Below are positions 7,047 through 13,458 of a DNA stretch of 13,458 nucleotides, piece by piece. This DNA comes from an uncultured Dorea sp. GTDB lineage: Bacteria > Bacillota > Clostridia > Lachnospirales > Lachnospiraceae. The position numbers were made by a program, and so were the translations under genes. The stretch is taken from assembly GCA_910587575.1 (NCBI GenBank), contig CAJULU010000042.1:1-13458 (forward strand), in the 5' to 3' direction. The notes beneath the pieces were generated by a model. That model made no database searches and was not told the DNA's origin. It worked only from the letters and a program-made list of their open reading frames with translations. Each line of letters begins with the position of its first letter. Positions within the stretch are counted from its first letter, which is position 1.

Positions 7047-7092
7047 GTATCATAACGAATCGTTATGGAAGCATAACATTTTGTTATGATAC
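7047..7092 (+). promoter_or_regulatory. Two tandem palindromic operators nested in a 46-bp palindrome
   Basis: Directly after the putP -10 box are two 17-bp palindromes of the form CATAAC-N5-GTTATG, at 7051-7067 and 7072-7088. Each has perfect 7-bp arms around a 3-base centre. Their start points are 21 bases apart, two helical turns. The outer ends GTATCATAAC (7047-7056) and GTTATGATAC (7083-7092) also pair, so the whole block is symmetrical. Position over the transcription start fits a repressor that binds as two dimers on one face of the DNA. The regulator is not encoded next to it and is not identifiable. Confidence 0.8.
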
Positions 7093-7100
7093 TATTGCAT

Positions 7101-7139
7101 ACAAGGAAAGACACAGGACGGGATCTAACCTTGTTTTTT
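7101..7139 (+). terminator. Possible attenuator hairpin in the putP leader
   Basis: ACAAGG (7101-7106) pairs with CCTTGT (7129-7134). Inside, a symmetrical AA/AA internal loop and an AGA/TCT stem are possible. A run of six T follows (7134-7139). This is a modest hairpin plus U-tract 45-85 bases into the leader, consistent with an intrinsic terminator before the coding region. The large terminal loop makes it weaker than typical terminators. Confidence 0.4.
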
Positions 7140-7170
7140 ATTGTTCCGGCATCCGGAACCGGAACAATAA
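7138..7170 (+). other. 12-bp perfect stem-loop in the putP leader
   Basis: TTATTGTTCCGG (7138-7149) and CCGGAACAATAA (7159-7170) pair perfectly around a 9-base loop that itself contains TCCGGA. The stem begins inside the T-run of the preceding hairpin, so forming it would remove part of the U-tract. It ends about 27 bases before the putP ribosome site. No T-run follows it. A regulatory role in the leader is inferred. Confidence 0.65.
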
Positions 7171-7209
7171 GCTTTAGTAAAAAAATTGAAAGAAAATGAG
7201 GTGCAGTTT

Positions 7210-8736
7210 ATGAGTAGTATCAGTATTGTAATTTTATGTACGATTGTTGCTTATATGTGTCTTCTGATTGGTGTCGGCATATATAACTCAAAGAAGAACA
7301 GCAGCAGTGAAGACTTTTATCTGGGCGGCAGAAAGATGGGCGCACTGGTTGTTGCCATGAGCGCCGAGGCAAGCGACATGTCAAGCTGGCTTCTGATGGG
7401 ACTTCCCGGAGTCGCCTATCTGACCGGTCTGGCGGATGCTTTCTGGACCGCAGCGGGCCTTGCCATCGGTACATATCTGAATTGGCTCTTTACATCCAGA
7501 AGATTAAGACGTTATTCCGAGAGAATCGGCGCCATCACGGTTCCGAACTTCTTTGCCAAGAGATTCCACGATGAGAAGAACGTCATTACGGCGATCTCTG
7601 CGGTCATCATCGTAATCTTCTTCGTTCCGTATGTAGCTTCCGGATTTGCAGCATGCGGCAAGCTGTTCAACTCCCTGTTCGGCCTGGATTACATGACCGG
7701 AGTCATCCTGTTTGCAATCATCATCGTAATCTATACGATTATGGGCGGATTTACCACGGTTGCCACCAATGACCTGATCCAGAGTATCGTTATGTCCATT
7801 GCCCTGGTTTCCATCGTAACCTACGGTGTCAGCAATGCAGGCGGCATGGGCGCGGTTATGGACAATGCCCGCTCGCTGTCCGGTTACCTCTCCCTTTCTT
7901 CCATCCATGATGCAGTGGCAGGAACGGCGATTCCTTATTCACCGCTTTCTGCAGTATCTCTTCTGGCATGGGGAATCGGTTACTTCGGTATGCCTCATAT
8001 CCTGGTTCGTTTCATGTCTATCGAAGACGAGAAGAAACTGGTTCTTTCCAGACGTGTGGCTTCCATCTGGGTAACTTTTGCCATGGGTATTGCAATCTTT
8101 ATCGGTATCGTAGGCCTTGCGGTCGTGAATGCAGGCGGCATGGCTCCATTGGAAGACAGTGAGCGTGTCATCATCGCCCTTACCAGCGAACTGAGCAAGA
8201 ACGGTGTACTGGCGGCAGTCCTTGGCGGTGTGATTCTTGCAGGTATCCTGGCGGCTACCATGTCTACGGCAGACAGCCAGATGCTGGTTGCAGCCTCCGG
8301 TGTATCTGAGAATATTGTACAGGATTTCTTTGGAAAGAAGTTAAGTGAAAAACAGAGCCTTCTGATTGCCCGGGGCACCATCCTTGGTATTGCCGTAATC
8401 GGACTGTTTCTGGCAAGAGATCCCAATTCCAGCGTATTTGGTATCGTATCCTTCGCATGGGCCGGAATGGGCGCTGCCTTTGCGGGCGTCATGATCTGTG
8501 CATTGTTCTGGAAGCGTACCACCTTGCAGGGTGCACTTGCCGGTATGGTTGCAGGAGGCGCAATGGTATTCATCTGGAAATACATGGTTCGCCCGATGGG
8601 CGGAATTCTTGATATCTATGAACTGCTTCCGGCATTCCTGGTATCACTGATCATGATCATCGTTGTAAGCCTGGCTACAAAGGCACCTTCCAAGGAAATC
8701 ATCGATGAATTTGAAAGCGTCAATGTAAGGAACTAA
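7210..8736 (+). CDS. putP: Sodium/proline symporter (SSS family)
   Basis: This 508-residue polytopic membrane protein of the sodium:solute symporter family resembles PutP closely. SAEASDMSSWLLMGLPG (51-67) contains Asp56, matching the sodium-site aspartate in the second helix of E. coli PutP. GYFGMPHILVRFM (257-269) is a PutP hallmark, and MSTADSQMLVAAS (351-363) carries the Ser-Thr pair of the sodium site. About 13 hydrophobic segments are present, the family norm. The substrate is probably proline taken up with sodium, but related transporters can differ. I chose the ATG at 7210, with GAGGTG 6 bases before it, over an in-frame TTG at 7186 that lacks a ribosome site. It is a single-gene unit with its own consensus promoter, double operator, structured leader and terminator. 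Confidence 0.93.
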   Translation: MSSISIVILCTIVAYMCLLIGVGIYNSKKNSSSEDFYLGGRKMGALVVAMSAEASDMSSWLLMGLPGVAYLTGLADAFWTAAGLAIGTYLNWLFTSRRLRRYSERIGAITVPNFFAKRFHDEKNVITAISAVIIVIFFVPYVASGFAACGKLFNSLFGLDYMTGVILFAIIIVIYTIMGGFTTVATNDLIQSIVMSIALVSIVTYGVSNAGGMGAVMDNARSLSGYLSLSSIHDAVAGTAIPYSPLSAVSLLAWGIGYFGMPHILVRFMSIEDEKKLVLSRRVASIWVTFAMGIAIFIGIVGLAVVNAGGMAPLEDSERVIIALTSELSKNGVLAAVLGGVILAGILAATMSTADSQMLVAASGVSENIVQDFFGKKLSEKQSLLIARGTILGIAVIGLFLARDPNSSVFGIVSFAWAGMGAAFAGVMICALFWKRTTLQGALAGMVAGGAMVFIWKYMVRPMGGILDIYELLPAFLVSLIMIIVVSLATKAPSKEIIDEFESVNVRN

Positions 8737-8759
8737 CATACTTATACATTTACCTTAAG

Positions 8760-8793
8760 AAAGGTGCTGCCAGAAACCGGCAGCACCTTTTTT
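8760..8793 (+). terminator. Intrinsic terminator of putP
   Basis: AAAGGTGCTGCC (8760-8771) pairs perfectly with GGCAGCACCTTT (8779-8790) around a 7-base loop, followed by T to 8793. It lies 23 bases after the putP stop and 7 bases from the end of the convergent MATE gene. On the minus strand the same stem is followed by TTTCTT, so it may also work for the MATE transcript. Confidence 0.93.
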
Positions 8794-8799
8794 ATGTGG

Positions 8800-10188
8800 T
8801 TAAATATATCTTTTCTTCAAGACGAAAACCGCTTCCTCTCCGTCCTTCTCCATCATCCCTTTGCTCTGATACTGATGCATAATTCTGAAATACATCCCCA
8901 GCAGAAGCCCCGCCGCCATCACCCAGGCCACCGGACTTGCCAGACAGATTCCCAGATAGCTTCCAAAATGAGATGCTCCTACCGCCGCCAGGCAGCGTCC
9001 TGCCAGTTCCGCAATCCCTGCCGTCATAGGCAGAAGGCCGTACCCCATTCCCTGGATGCCGTTCCGGTAGATATTGACCACTGCCAGGAATACGAAGGAC
9101 GCCGCCCCGCATTTCAGGACAATATCCACATAAGCCGTAATCTCCTTTACGTTCTCCGACACAAACAGCGTGGTCATGGATTTCCCCCAGAAGAATACCA
9201 GCACTCCTGTGAGAACCGCATAGATCTCTCCCATCCAGGTGGCGCTTCGGAACCCCTGGCGGACCCGCCAGATCTTCCCGGCTCCCATATTCTGCGCACA
9301 ATAGGTCGACATGGCCGTTCCCAGTGCGATATACGCCTGGGTCACAACCTGCTCGATCTTCACTGCCGCAGAGTAACCTGCAACGGCTATCGATCCGAAC
9401 ACATTGAGCGCAGACTGGACGACGATTGCTCCGATGGCCGTAATGGAATACTGGAATGCCATGGGAAATCCAATCTTCATCTGCCATTTCATCAGACTCC
9501 AGTCGGGTTTCCAGTCCTCTCTGCAAAGATGCAGATCCGGGACGTATTTTACGATATAAAACAGGCATAACAGCCCGGACACACCCTGGGAAATCACGGT
9601 AGCAAAGGCCGCACCTGCCGCTCCCATGTGGAACACCATGATAAACACCAGATCCAGTACAATGTTCAGAAGCGCAGCCAGAATCAGAAAATAAAGAGGC
9701 CTTTTACTGTCTCCGATGGCCCTTAAGATTCCGGCCAGAAGGTTATACAGTACCTGGGCCACAATCCCGCCGCAGATGACCATGATATACGCATAAGCCT
9801 GGCCGTACATGTCGGAGGGGGTGTTCATCCAATCTAAGATGTTTCTCATAAGCGCCATACTGAGCACGGTCAGTATCACTGAGACAATCAGCGACAGCAG
9901 CGACGCCGAAGCCACTGACTGGCGCATTGCCTTCTGATTCCCTGCCCCATAGTGCTGTGCGGTCACAACCGTAAATCCAGCCGTCATTCCCATGAGAAAT
10001 CCGATGATCAGAAACGTCAGCGTGCCGCAGGCTCCCACCGCCGCCAAGGCCGTATTGCCCACAAATTTGCCCACAATCACAGTGTCCGCCATACTGTAGA
10101 ACTGCTGAAATACATTTCCTATGAAAATGGGAATCGTAAAATCCAGCAGAATCTTCGATGGTTTCCCTGTTGTCATCTCTCTCTCCAT
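8800..10188 (-). CDS. MATE-family multidrug/sodium antiporter
   Basis: This protein of about 462 residues has about 12 hydrophobic segments in two similar halves, as usual for multidrug and toxic compound extrusion proteins. The N-terminal block TIPIFIGNVFQQFYSMADTV and the MTAGFTVVTAQHYGAGN stretch are typical of the clostridial DinF/NorM-like branch. It probably exports a cationic or drug-like compound in exchange for sodium or protons; the substrate is unknown. The ATG at 10194 is only 3 bases from the AAGGAG ribosome site. I prefer the in-frame ATG at 10188, about 9 bases from it, but either is possible. It is convergent with putP and divergent from the receiver-synthetase gene. Confidence 0.93.
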   Translation of the reverse strand: MEREMTTGKPSKILLDFTIPIFIGNVFQQFYSMADTVIVGKFVGNTALAAVGACGTLTFLIIGFLMGMTAGFTVVTAQHYGAGNQKAMRQSVASASLLSLIVSVILTVLSMALMRNILDWMNTPSDMYGQAYAYIMVICGGIVAQVLYNLLAGILRAIGDSKRPLYFLILAALLNIVLDLVFIMVFHMGAAGAAFATVISQGVSGLLCLFYIVKYVPDLHLCREDWKPDWSLMKWQMKIGFPMAFQYSITAIGAIVVQSALNVFGSIAVAGYSAAVKIEQVVTQAYIALGTAMSTYCAQNMGAGKIWRVRQGFRSATWMGEIYAVLTGVLVFFWGKSMTTLFVSENVKEITAYVDIVLKCGAASFVFLAVVNIYRNGIQGMGYGLLPMTAGIAELAGRCLAAVGASHFGSYLGICLASPVAWVMAAGLLLGMYFRIMHQYQSKGMMEKDGEEAVFVLKKRYI

Positions 10189-10237
10189 ATCCATTCACTC
10201 CTTACATTCATCATCCGGTTTCAGCAACAGTCTTTTT

Positions 10238-10266
10238 ATTATATAGAAAGAGAGTCTGGAATACAA
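10238..10266 (-). promoter_or_regulatory. Promoter of the MATE gene
   Basis: On the minus strand TTGTAT (10261-10266), a 17-base spacer and TATAAT (10238-10243) form a good housekeeping promoter about 45-50 bases before the MATE start codon. The -10 box is perfect and the -35 box is partial. Confidence 0.65.
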
Positions 10267-10331
10267 TAGATAATCTTACCAAAATATTTCATACGAAATT
10301 CAGATTTCTGTTGACATTATCCTGCTTCCCC

Positions 10332-10360
10332 TTCCCATTTCAGAAAAAATCAAGTATACT
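10332..10360 (+). promoter_or_regulatory. Promoter of the receiver-synthetase gene
   Basis: TTCCCA (10332-10337), 17 bases and TATACT (10355-10360) give a plausible sigma-A promoter with a leader of about 40 bases. A better -35-like TTGACA at 10311-10316 has no -10 box at a usable distance. This promoter is divergent from the MATE promoter, with about 65 bases between the two -35 boxes. Confidence 0.55.
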
Positions 10361-10406
10361 ATATACAGACGACAATAAATACACCAGGAAAAAGAGGTAA
10401 AGAAAC

Positions 10407-11477
10407 GTGAACAAGATACTGGTCGTAGACGATGCAGAATTGAACCGGGAACTGCTATACGACATACTAAAGGATGACTACATCATCGAGACGGCACAGG
10501 ACGGATTCCAGGCTCTGACTATGCTCAGAAAACACGCATCCGAAATATCCGCACTGCTCCTGGATCTTCGGATGCCGAAACTCGACGGCTTTGCCGTAAT
10601 TGAAGAGATGCGGCAGAATGACTGGATCCGCCGTATCCCTGTACTGATTATCAGCGGTGAACACGCCATTAAGATTGAAAACCAATGCTTTCATCTGGGT
10701 GTTTCGGATTTTATTCACAAGCCCTTTGAAAGTTCTATCGTAAAAAACCGGGTAAAAAATGCAATCGAATTATTCTCCTGCAAGAACCAGCTGGAACAGA
10801 CGGTAGCGGAACAGGCTGTGACTTTGAAGAAACAGCACCAGATCATTCAGATGCAGGCCGAACAGTTAAGAAACGCAAAACCCTTCCGTCATCTGATGAT
10901 GGAATACAGTTCTGCCATCCTTGAGGTGGAGACAAAACTAAAAGTACTGAACGCAGAATTCTCACAGGTTTATAACCGGAATCCCTTTGAGGCAATCAAG
11001 AGCAGACTGAAATCGCCGGAAAGCATTTATGAAAAACTGGAACGGAAAGGATACCCCGTGACGCTGGACAGTATCCGGGAGAATCTGGCGGACGTAGCCG
11101 GGCTCCGGGTCATCTGTTCTTTTCCAGACGACATCTACCGTCTGGCGGAGCTTTTCATCAAACAGGATGACATTGTTCTGGTACGCCGGAAAGATTACAT
11201 CAAGACCCCGAAGCCCAACGGCTACCGGAGCCTTCATCTGATTCTGGACGTTCCCATCTTTCTGTCTAATGGAAAGAAGTATATGAAAGTAGAGGTTCAG
11301 TTCCGCACCATTGCCATGGATTTCTGGGCCAGCCTGGAACACAAGTTAAAATATAAAAAAGATGTGGGCAGTACGGACGAGATTGTGAATCAGCTGAAAA
11401 GATGTGCAGATTCTATTGAAGAACTGGATTACCAGATGCAGAAAATCCGGGATCAGATTGATCACTCTCGTGAATAG
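10407..11477 (+). CDS. Receiver domain fused to a RelP/RelQ-type (p)ppGpp synthetase
   Basis: This 356-residue protein has three parts. Residues 1-120 form a CheY-like receiver with every key residue: Asp8 and Asp9 (acid pocket), Asp53 (phosphate acceptor, LLLDLRMP), Ser83 (IISGE) and Lys105 (FIHKP). Residues 121-158 look like a continuous, charged, glutamine-rich helix, probably a coiled-coil signalling linker. Residues 160-356 match small alarmone synthetases, closest in my recollection to RelP (YwaC): SRLKSPESIYEKL (199-211), DVAGLRVICSF (229-239) with magnesium ligand Asp229, DYIKTPKPNGYRSLHLI (263-279), and VEVQFRTIAMDFWASLEHK (295-313) with catalytic Glu296. No HD hydrolase domain is present. 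The prediction is a cytosolic response regulator that makes (p)ppGpp from ATP and GTP/GDP under control of phosphorylation at Asp53. The start is GTG, with GAGGT 8 bases before it. No histidine kinase gene is adjacent, so the phosphate donor is unknown. Confidence 0.93.
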   Translation: MNKILVVDDAELNRELLYDILKDDYIIETAQDGFQALTMLRKHASEISALLLDLRMPKLDGFAVIEEMRQNDWIRRIPVLIISGEHAIKIENQCFHLGVSDFIHKPFESSIVKNRVKNAIELFSCKNQLEQTVAEQAVTLKKQHQIIQMQAEQLRNAKPFRHLMMEYSSAILEVETKLKVLNAEFSQVYNRNPFEAIKSRLKSPESIYEKLERKGYPVTLDSIRENLADVAGLRVICSFPDDIYRLAELFIKQDDIVLVRRKDYIKTPKPNGYRSLHLILDVPIFLSNGKKYMKVEVQFRTIAMDFWASLEHKLKYKKDVGSTDEIVNQLKRCADSIEELDYQMQKIRDQIDHSRE

Positions 11478-11523
11478 GAACAACCTCAGCAAGACTCCCT
11501 CTGAAGTCTTGCTGAGGTTGTTC
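11478..11523 (+). terminator. 19-bp perfect hairpin between convergent genes
   Basis: GAACAACCTCAGCAAGACT (11478-11496) pairs without mismatch with its complement at 11505-11523 around an 8-base loop. It starts at the base after the receiver-synthetase stop and ends 9 bases before the stop of the convergent cysteine-rich gene. No long T-run follows on either strand, so efficient intrinsic termination is uncertain; it may instead fix and protect both mRNA 3' ends. Confidence 0.7.
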
Positions 11524-11532
11524 ATTTCCGAA

Positions 11533-11949
11533 TCAGACTTTCTTCTGAAAATACTCATCTACCAGTGCAGCCGCATCTTCTACGCACTGAATACAGCATG
11601 GAAGCGGCTGTGGGCCGTCCATACTCTTGAGTTCCCGGCAGTAAATAGAACCGTTCTTCTCACGGTATCTGGCCGCAGCCTCGCGGAATCTGGCGTAGGT
11701 ATCCATCTTTGTCTTCTTCGGGTTCTCCATGTCCCCGGCGCTGTTGGCAAGACTGATGGTGAGAAACATCCCGGTAACCGCACCGCAGGTATCCCTGAGT
11801 CCCCCCATGCCAAGTCCGAAGCCTTCTGTCAGCCGGAACACATCCTCTTCGCTGACTCCTAACTCCTCACAGTACGCACAGACCACTGCCTGACAGCAGT
11901 TATAGCCTTTTTTGAACTTCTCTACTGCAGTTTCCTTATTTGCTTTCAT
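11533..11949 (-). CDS. C_GCAxxG_C_C family redox-type protein
   Basis: This 138-residue protein has nine cysteines. The family pattern is visible: GYNCCQAVVCAYCEELG (15-31), then EGFGLGMGGLRDTCGAVTG (42-60), which is the GCAxxG-like core with Cys55, and a C-terminal CCIQC (118-122) plus Cys104. Family members are annotated as probable redox proteins and may bind a metal or iron-sulfur cluster, but no reaction is established. There is no signal peptide. The ATG at 11949 has a GGAAGGA ribosome site about 5 bases upstream. It begins 54 bases after the nadE stop on the same strand with no terminator visible between, so read-through from nadE is likely. Confidence 0.9.
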   Translation of the reverse strand: MKANKETAVEKFKKGYNCCQAVVCAYCEELGVSEEDVFRLTEGFGLGMGGLRDTCGAVTGMFLTISLANSAGDMENPKKTKMDTYARFREAAARYREKNGSIYCRELKSMDGPQPLPCCIQCVEDAAALVDEYFQKKV

Positions 11950-12003
11950 TCCAATCCTTCCCTCTTTTTCAAACCATATCTATGAAATACTCTCCTGCTG
12001 GCA

Positions 12004-13458
12004 TCACCTGGATCTGCGCACACTCTTAAGATTCTCAAGCCAGCCTGCCACGCTGGCATCGCTTGGCATCCGCCAGTCCCCTCTGGGAGACAGCGCCACA
12101 GTCCCTACCTTCGGTCCGTCCGGCAGGCAGGAACGTTTGAACTGCTGGGCAAAGAATCTCCTTAAGAATGTCTCCAGCCATCGGTAAATGGTCTCCTCGT
12201 CATATTCGCCCTGAAATGCATATCTTGCCAGACGATAAATCTTGGCTGGCTCATACCCGAATCTCAACAGATAATATAAGAAGAAATCATGCAGTTCGTA
12301 AGGTCCCACCAGATCCTCCGTCTTCTGGGCGATCTCCCCGTCTCTGGGCGGAAGCAGCTCCGGGCTGACCGGCGTATCCAGTACATCATAGAGCACTTCT
12401 TTCAGTTCCCCGTCCCCGCAGGTATCCGCATAGTAATGAACCAGATGGCGTACCAGGGTCTTAGGTACAGAAGCATTGACCCCGTACATGGACATATGGT
12501 CTCCGTTATAGGTGGCCCATCCCAGAGCCAGTTCCGACATGTCACCGGTTCCGATGACAATGCCGCCGGTCTGATTGGCCACATCCATCAGCACCTGGGT
12601 ACGTTCCCTTGCCTGGGCATTCTCAAAGGTCACGCTGTGATCCCCAGGGTCATGTCCAATGTCCGCAAAATGCTGGTTTACAGAGTCACCGATGGGAATC
12701 TCCCGCAATCTGGCTCCCAGTTTCACCGACATCCGGCAGGCGTTCCGGTAAGTCCGGTCCGTGGTTCCGAAACAAGGCATGGTTACAGCCGTAATTTCAC
12801 TTCGCTTCAGTCCCAGCATATCGAATGCCTTTGCCGTCACCAGAAGCGCAAGAGTGGAGTCCAGGCCGCCCGAAATCCCTGCCACGGCGCTCCTGGCATG
12901 GGCATGGCTCAGACGTTTTTTAAGCCCCATAGCCTGAATCATCAGAATCTCCTCACAGCGTTCTGCCCGTTCTTTCCCGTCAGCCGGAACGAACGGACGG
13001 GAAGAAACTCTTCTGGTAAGCTGCGTCTCCTCAACCTGTATGTCAAAGGGAATCCGTTTAAGCCCCATCTTTTCTGCCGCCTGAAAGGTCGTATTCTTCC
13101 TTCTCTCACTCAGAAGACGCCGGAAATCAATCTCCGAATAAATCGCTCCGTTTTCAAAACGGCGGCTCTCTTTCAGAATGGTTCCGTTCTCTGCAATCAG
13201 ATTATGGCCGCCAAATACCAGATCTGTGGTGGATTCTCCTTCGCCTGCATTGGCATACACATAGCCGCAGATCAGACGGGCAGACTGTCCCTCGATCAGA
13301 CTTCTCCGATAGGAATCCTTTCCGATGGTCTCATCGCTTGCCGAACAGTTGACAATCACCACAGCCCCTTCTAACGCAACCTCAATCCCCGGCGGAACCG
13401 CTGACCACACATCCTCGCAGATCTCCGCCACTATGCGGTTGCTCTTCTCCGTCAGTTC
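12004..13458 (-). CDS. nadE: Glutamine-dependent NAD+ synthetase (5' end outside window)
   Basis: Partial gene: 484 codons plus the stop are visible and the frame is open through base 13458, so the GTG at 13431 is an internal valine. The enzyme makes NAD+ from deamido-NAD+ using glutamine and ATP. The visible part begins in the nitrilase-type glutaminase domain, whose catalytic cysteine is in AEICEDVW (codon 13417-13419). The synthetase domain carries the ATP pyrophosphatase loop SGGLDS (codons 12856-12873). It also has GTGDMSELALGWATYNGDHM, the substrate and ATP-binding block of this family. Long bifunctional NadE proteins are about 640 residues, so roughly 150 N-terminal residues, including the Glu and Lys of the glutaminase triad, lie to the right. 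An internal methionine cannot be the start, since it would discard the glutaminase domain. Confidence 0.95.
   Translation of the reverse strand, partial: ELTEKSNRIVAEICEDVWSAVPPGIEVALEGAVVIVNCSASDETIGKDSYRRSLIEGQSARLICGYVYANAGEGESTTDLVFGGHNLIAENGTILKESRRFENGAIYSEIDFRRLLSERRKNTTFQAAEKMGLKRIPFDIQVEETQLTRRVSSRPFVPADGKERAERCEEILMIQAMGLKKRLSHAHARSAVAGISGGLDSTLALLVTAKAFDMLGLKRSEITAVTMPCFGTTDRTYRNACRMSVKLGARLREIPIGDSVNQHFADIGHDPGDHSVTFENAQARERTQVLMDVANQTGGIVIGTGDMSELALGWATYNGDHMSMYGVNASVPKTLVRHLVHYYADTCGDGELKEVLYDVLDTPVSPELLPPRDGEIAQKTEDLVGPYELHDFFLYYLLRFGYEPAKIYRLARYAFQGEYDEETIYRWLETFLRRFFAQQFKRSCLPDGPKVGTVALSPRGDWRMPSDASVAGWLENLKSVRRSR

Noticed and set aside
7047..7092. CRISPR-like or satellite repeat
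   Set aside because: Only two palindromic units occur, separated by 4 bases, directly on a promoter; operator pairing explains them better.
7186..7209. TTG start adding eight residues to putP
   Set aside because: No ribosome site before it, while the ATG at 7210 has GAGGTG 6 bases upstream; that ribosome site lies inside the proposed extension.
8764..9570. Open frames on both strands overlapping the MATE gene in other frames
   Set aside because: The MATE frame has a clear membrane pattern and a ribosome site; the others have neither.
10311..10316. TTGACA on the plus strand as the -35 box of the receiver-synthetase gene
   Set aside because: No -10 box at a usable distance; TTCCCA at 10332 with TATACT at 10355 has the correct 17-base spacing.
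10407..11477. The receiver-synthetase fusion as an assembly or frameshift artefact
   Set aside because: One continuous frame spans both domains with a plausible helical linker and a single promoter and ribosome site; there is no second start with a ribosome site before the synthetase part.
12289..13374. 361-codon open frame on the plus strand opposite nadE
   Set aside because: Composition is low in structure and rich in His, Arg and Ser as expected of an antisense frame, whereas the minus frame carries SGGLDS and the glutaminase cysteine motif.

Overview
The window looks like a chromosomal segment of a Gram-positive anaerobe of the Clostridia, most likely a Lachnospiraceae-type gut bacterium. 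This is inferred from the gene order pyrH-frr-uppS-cdsA-dxr-rseP, AGGAGG-type Shine-Dalgarno sequences, TTG and GTG starts, and typical clostridial accessory genes: an iron-sulfur aldo/keto reductase, a MATE exporter and a C_GCAxxG_C_C protein. No phage, insertion sequence, CRISPR array, rRNA or tRNA was recognised.

Left part (minus strand). A housekeeping cluster is transcribed leftward from about 6870 to 1591: UMP kinase, ribosome recycling factor, undecaprenyl diphosphate synthase, phosphatidate cytidylyltransferase, DXP reductoisomerase and the site-2 protease RseP. It links pyrimidine nucleotides, ribosome recycling, the lipid carrier for the wall, phospholipid precursors, isoprenoid precursors and envelope signalling. 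After rseP lies a separate two-gene unit: a MerR regulator of the NmlR/AdhR type, then an aldo/keto reductase with two [4Fe-4S] motifs that runs off the left edge. Its promoter has the 19-bp spacer and central dyad typical of MerR regulation.

Middle part. Divergent from pyrH is a sodium/proline-type symporter gene (putP). Its promoter matches the sigma-A consensus at all 12 positions and is followed by two identical-spacing palindromes nested in a 46-bp palindrome, then by a structured leader. A strong terminator separates putP from a convergent MATE transporter gene.

Right part. Divergent from the MATE gene is the most unusual gene of the window. It encodes a 356-residue protein joining a complete CheY-like receiver domain, a helical linker and a RelP/RelQ-type (p)ppGpp synthetase domain. 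It is an orphan response regulator whose apparent output is alarmone synthesis. A 19-bp perfect hairpin separates it from a convergent pair on the minus strand: a glutamine-dependent NAD+ synthetase (5' end outside the window), followed by a small cysteine-rich C_GCAxxG_C_C protein.

All functions are read from motifs and recalled family features; no database search was run.
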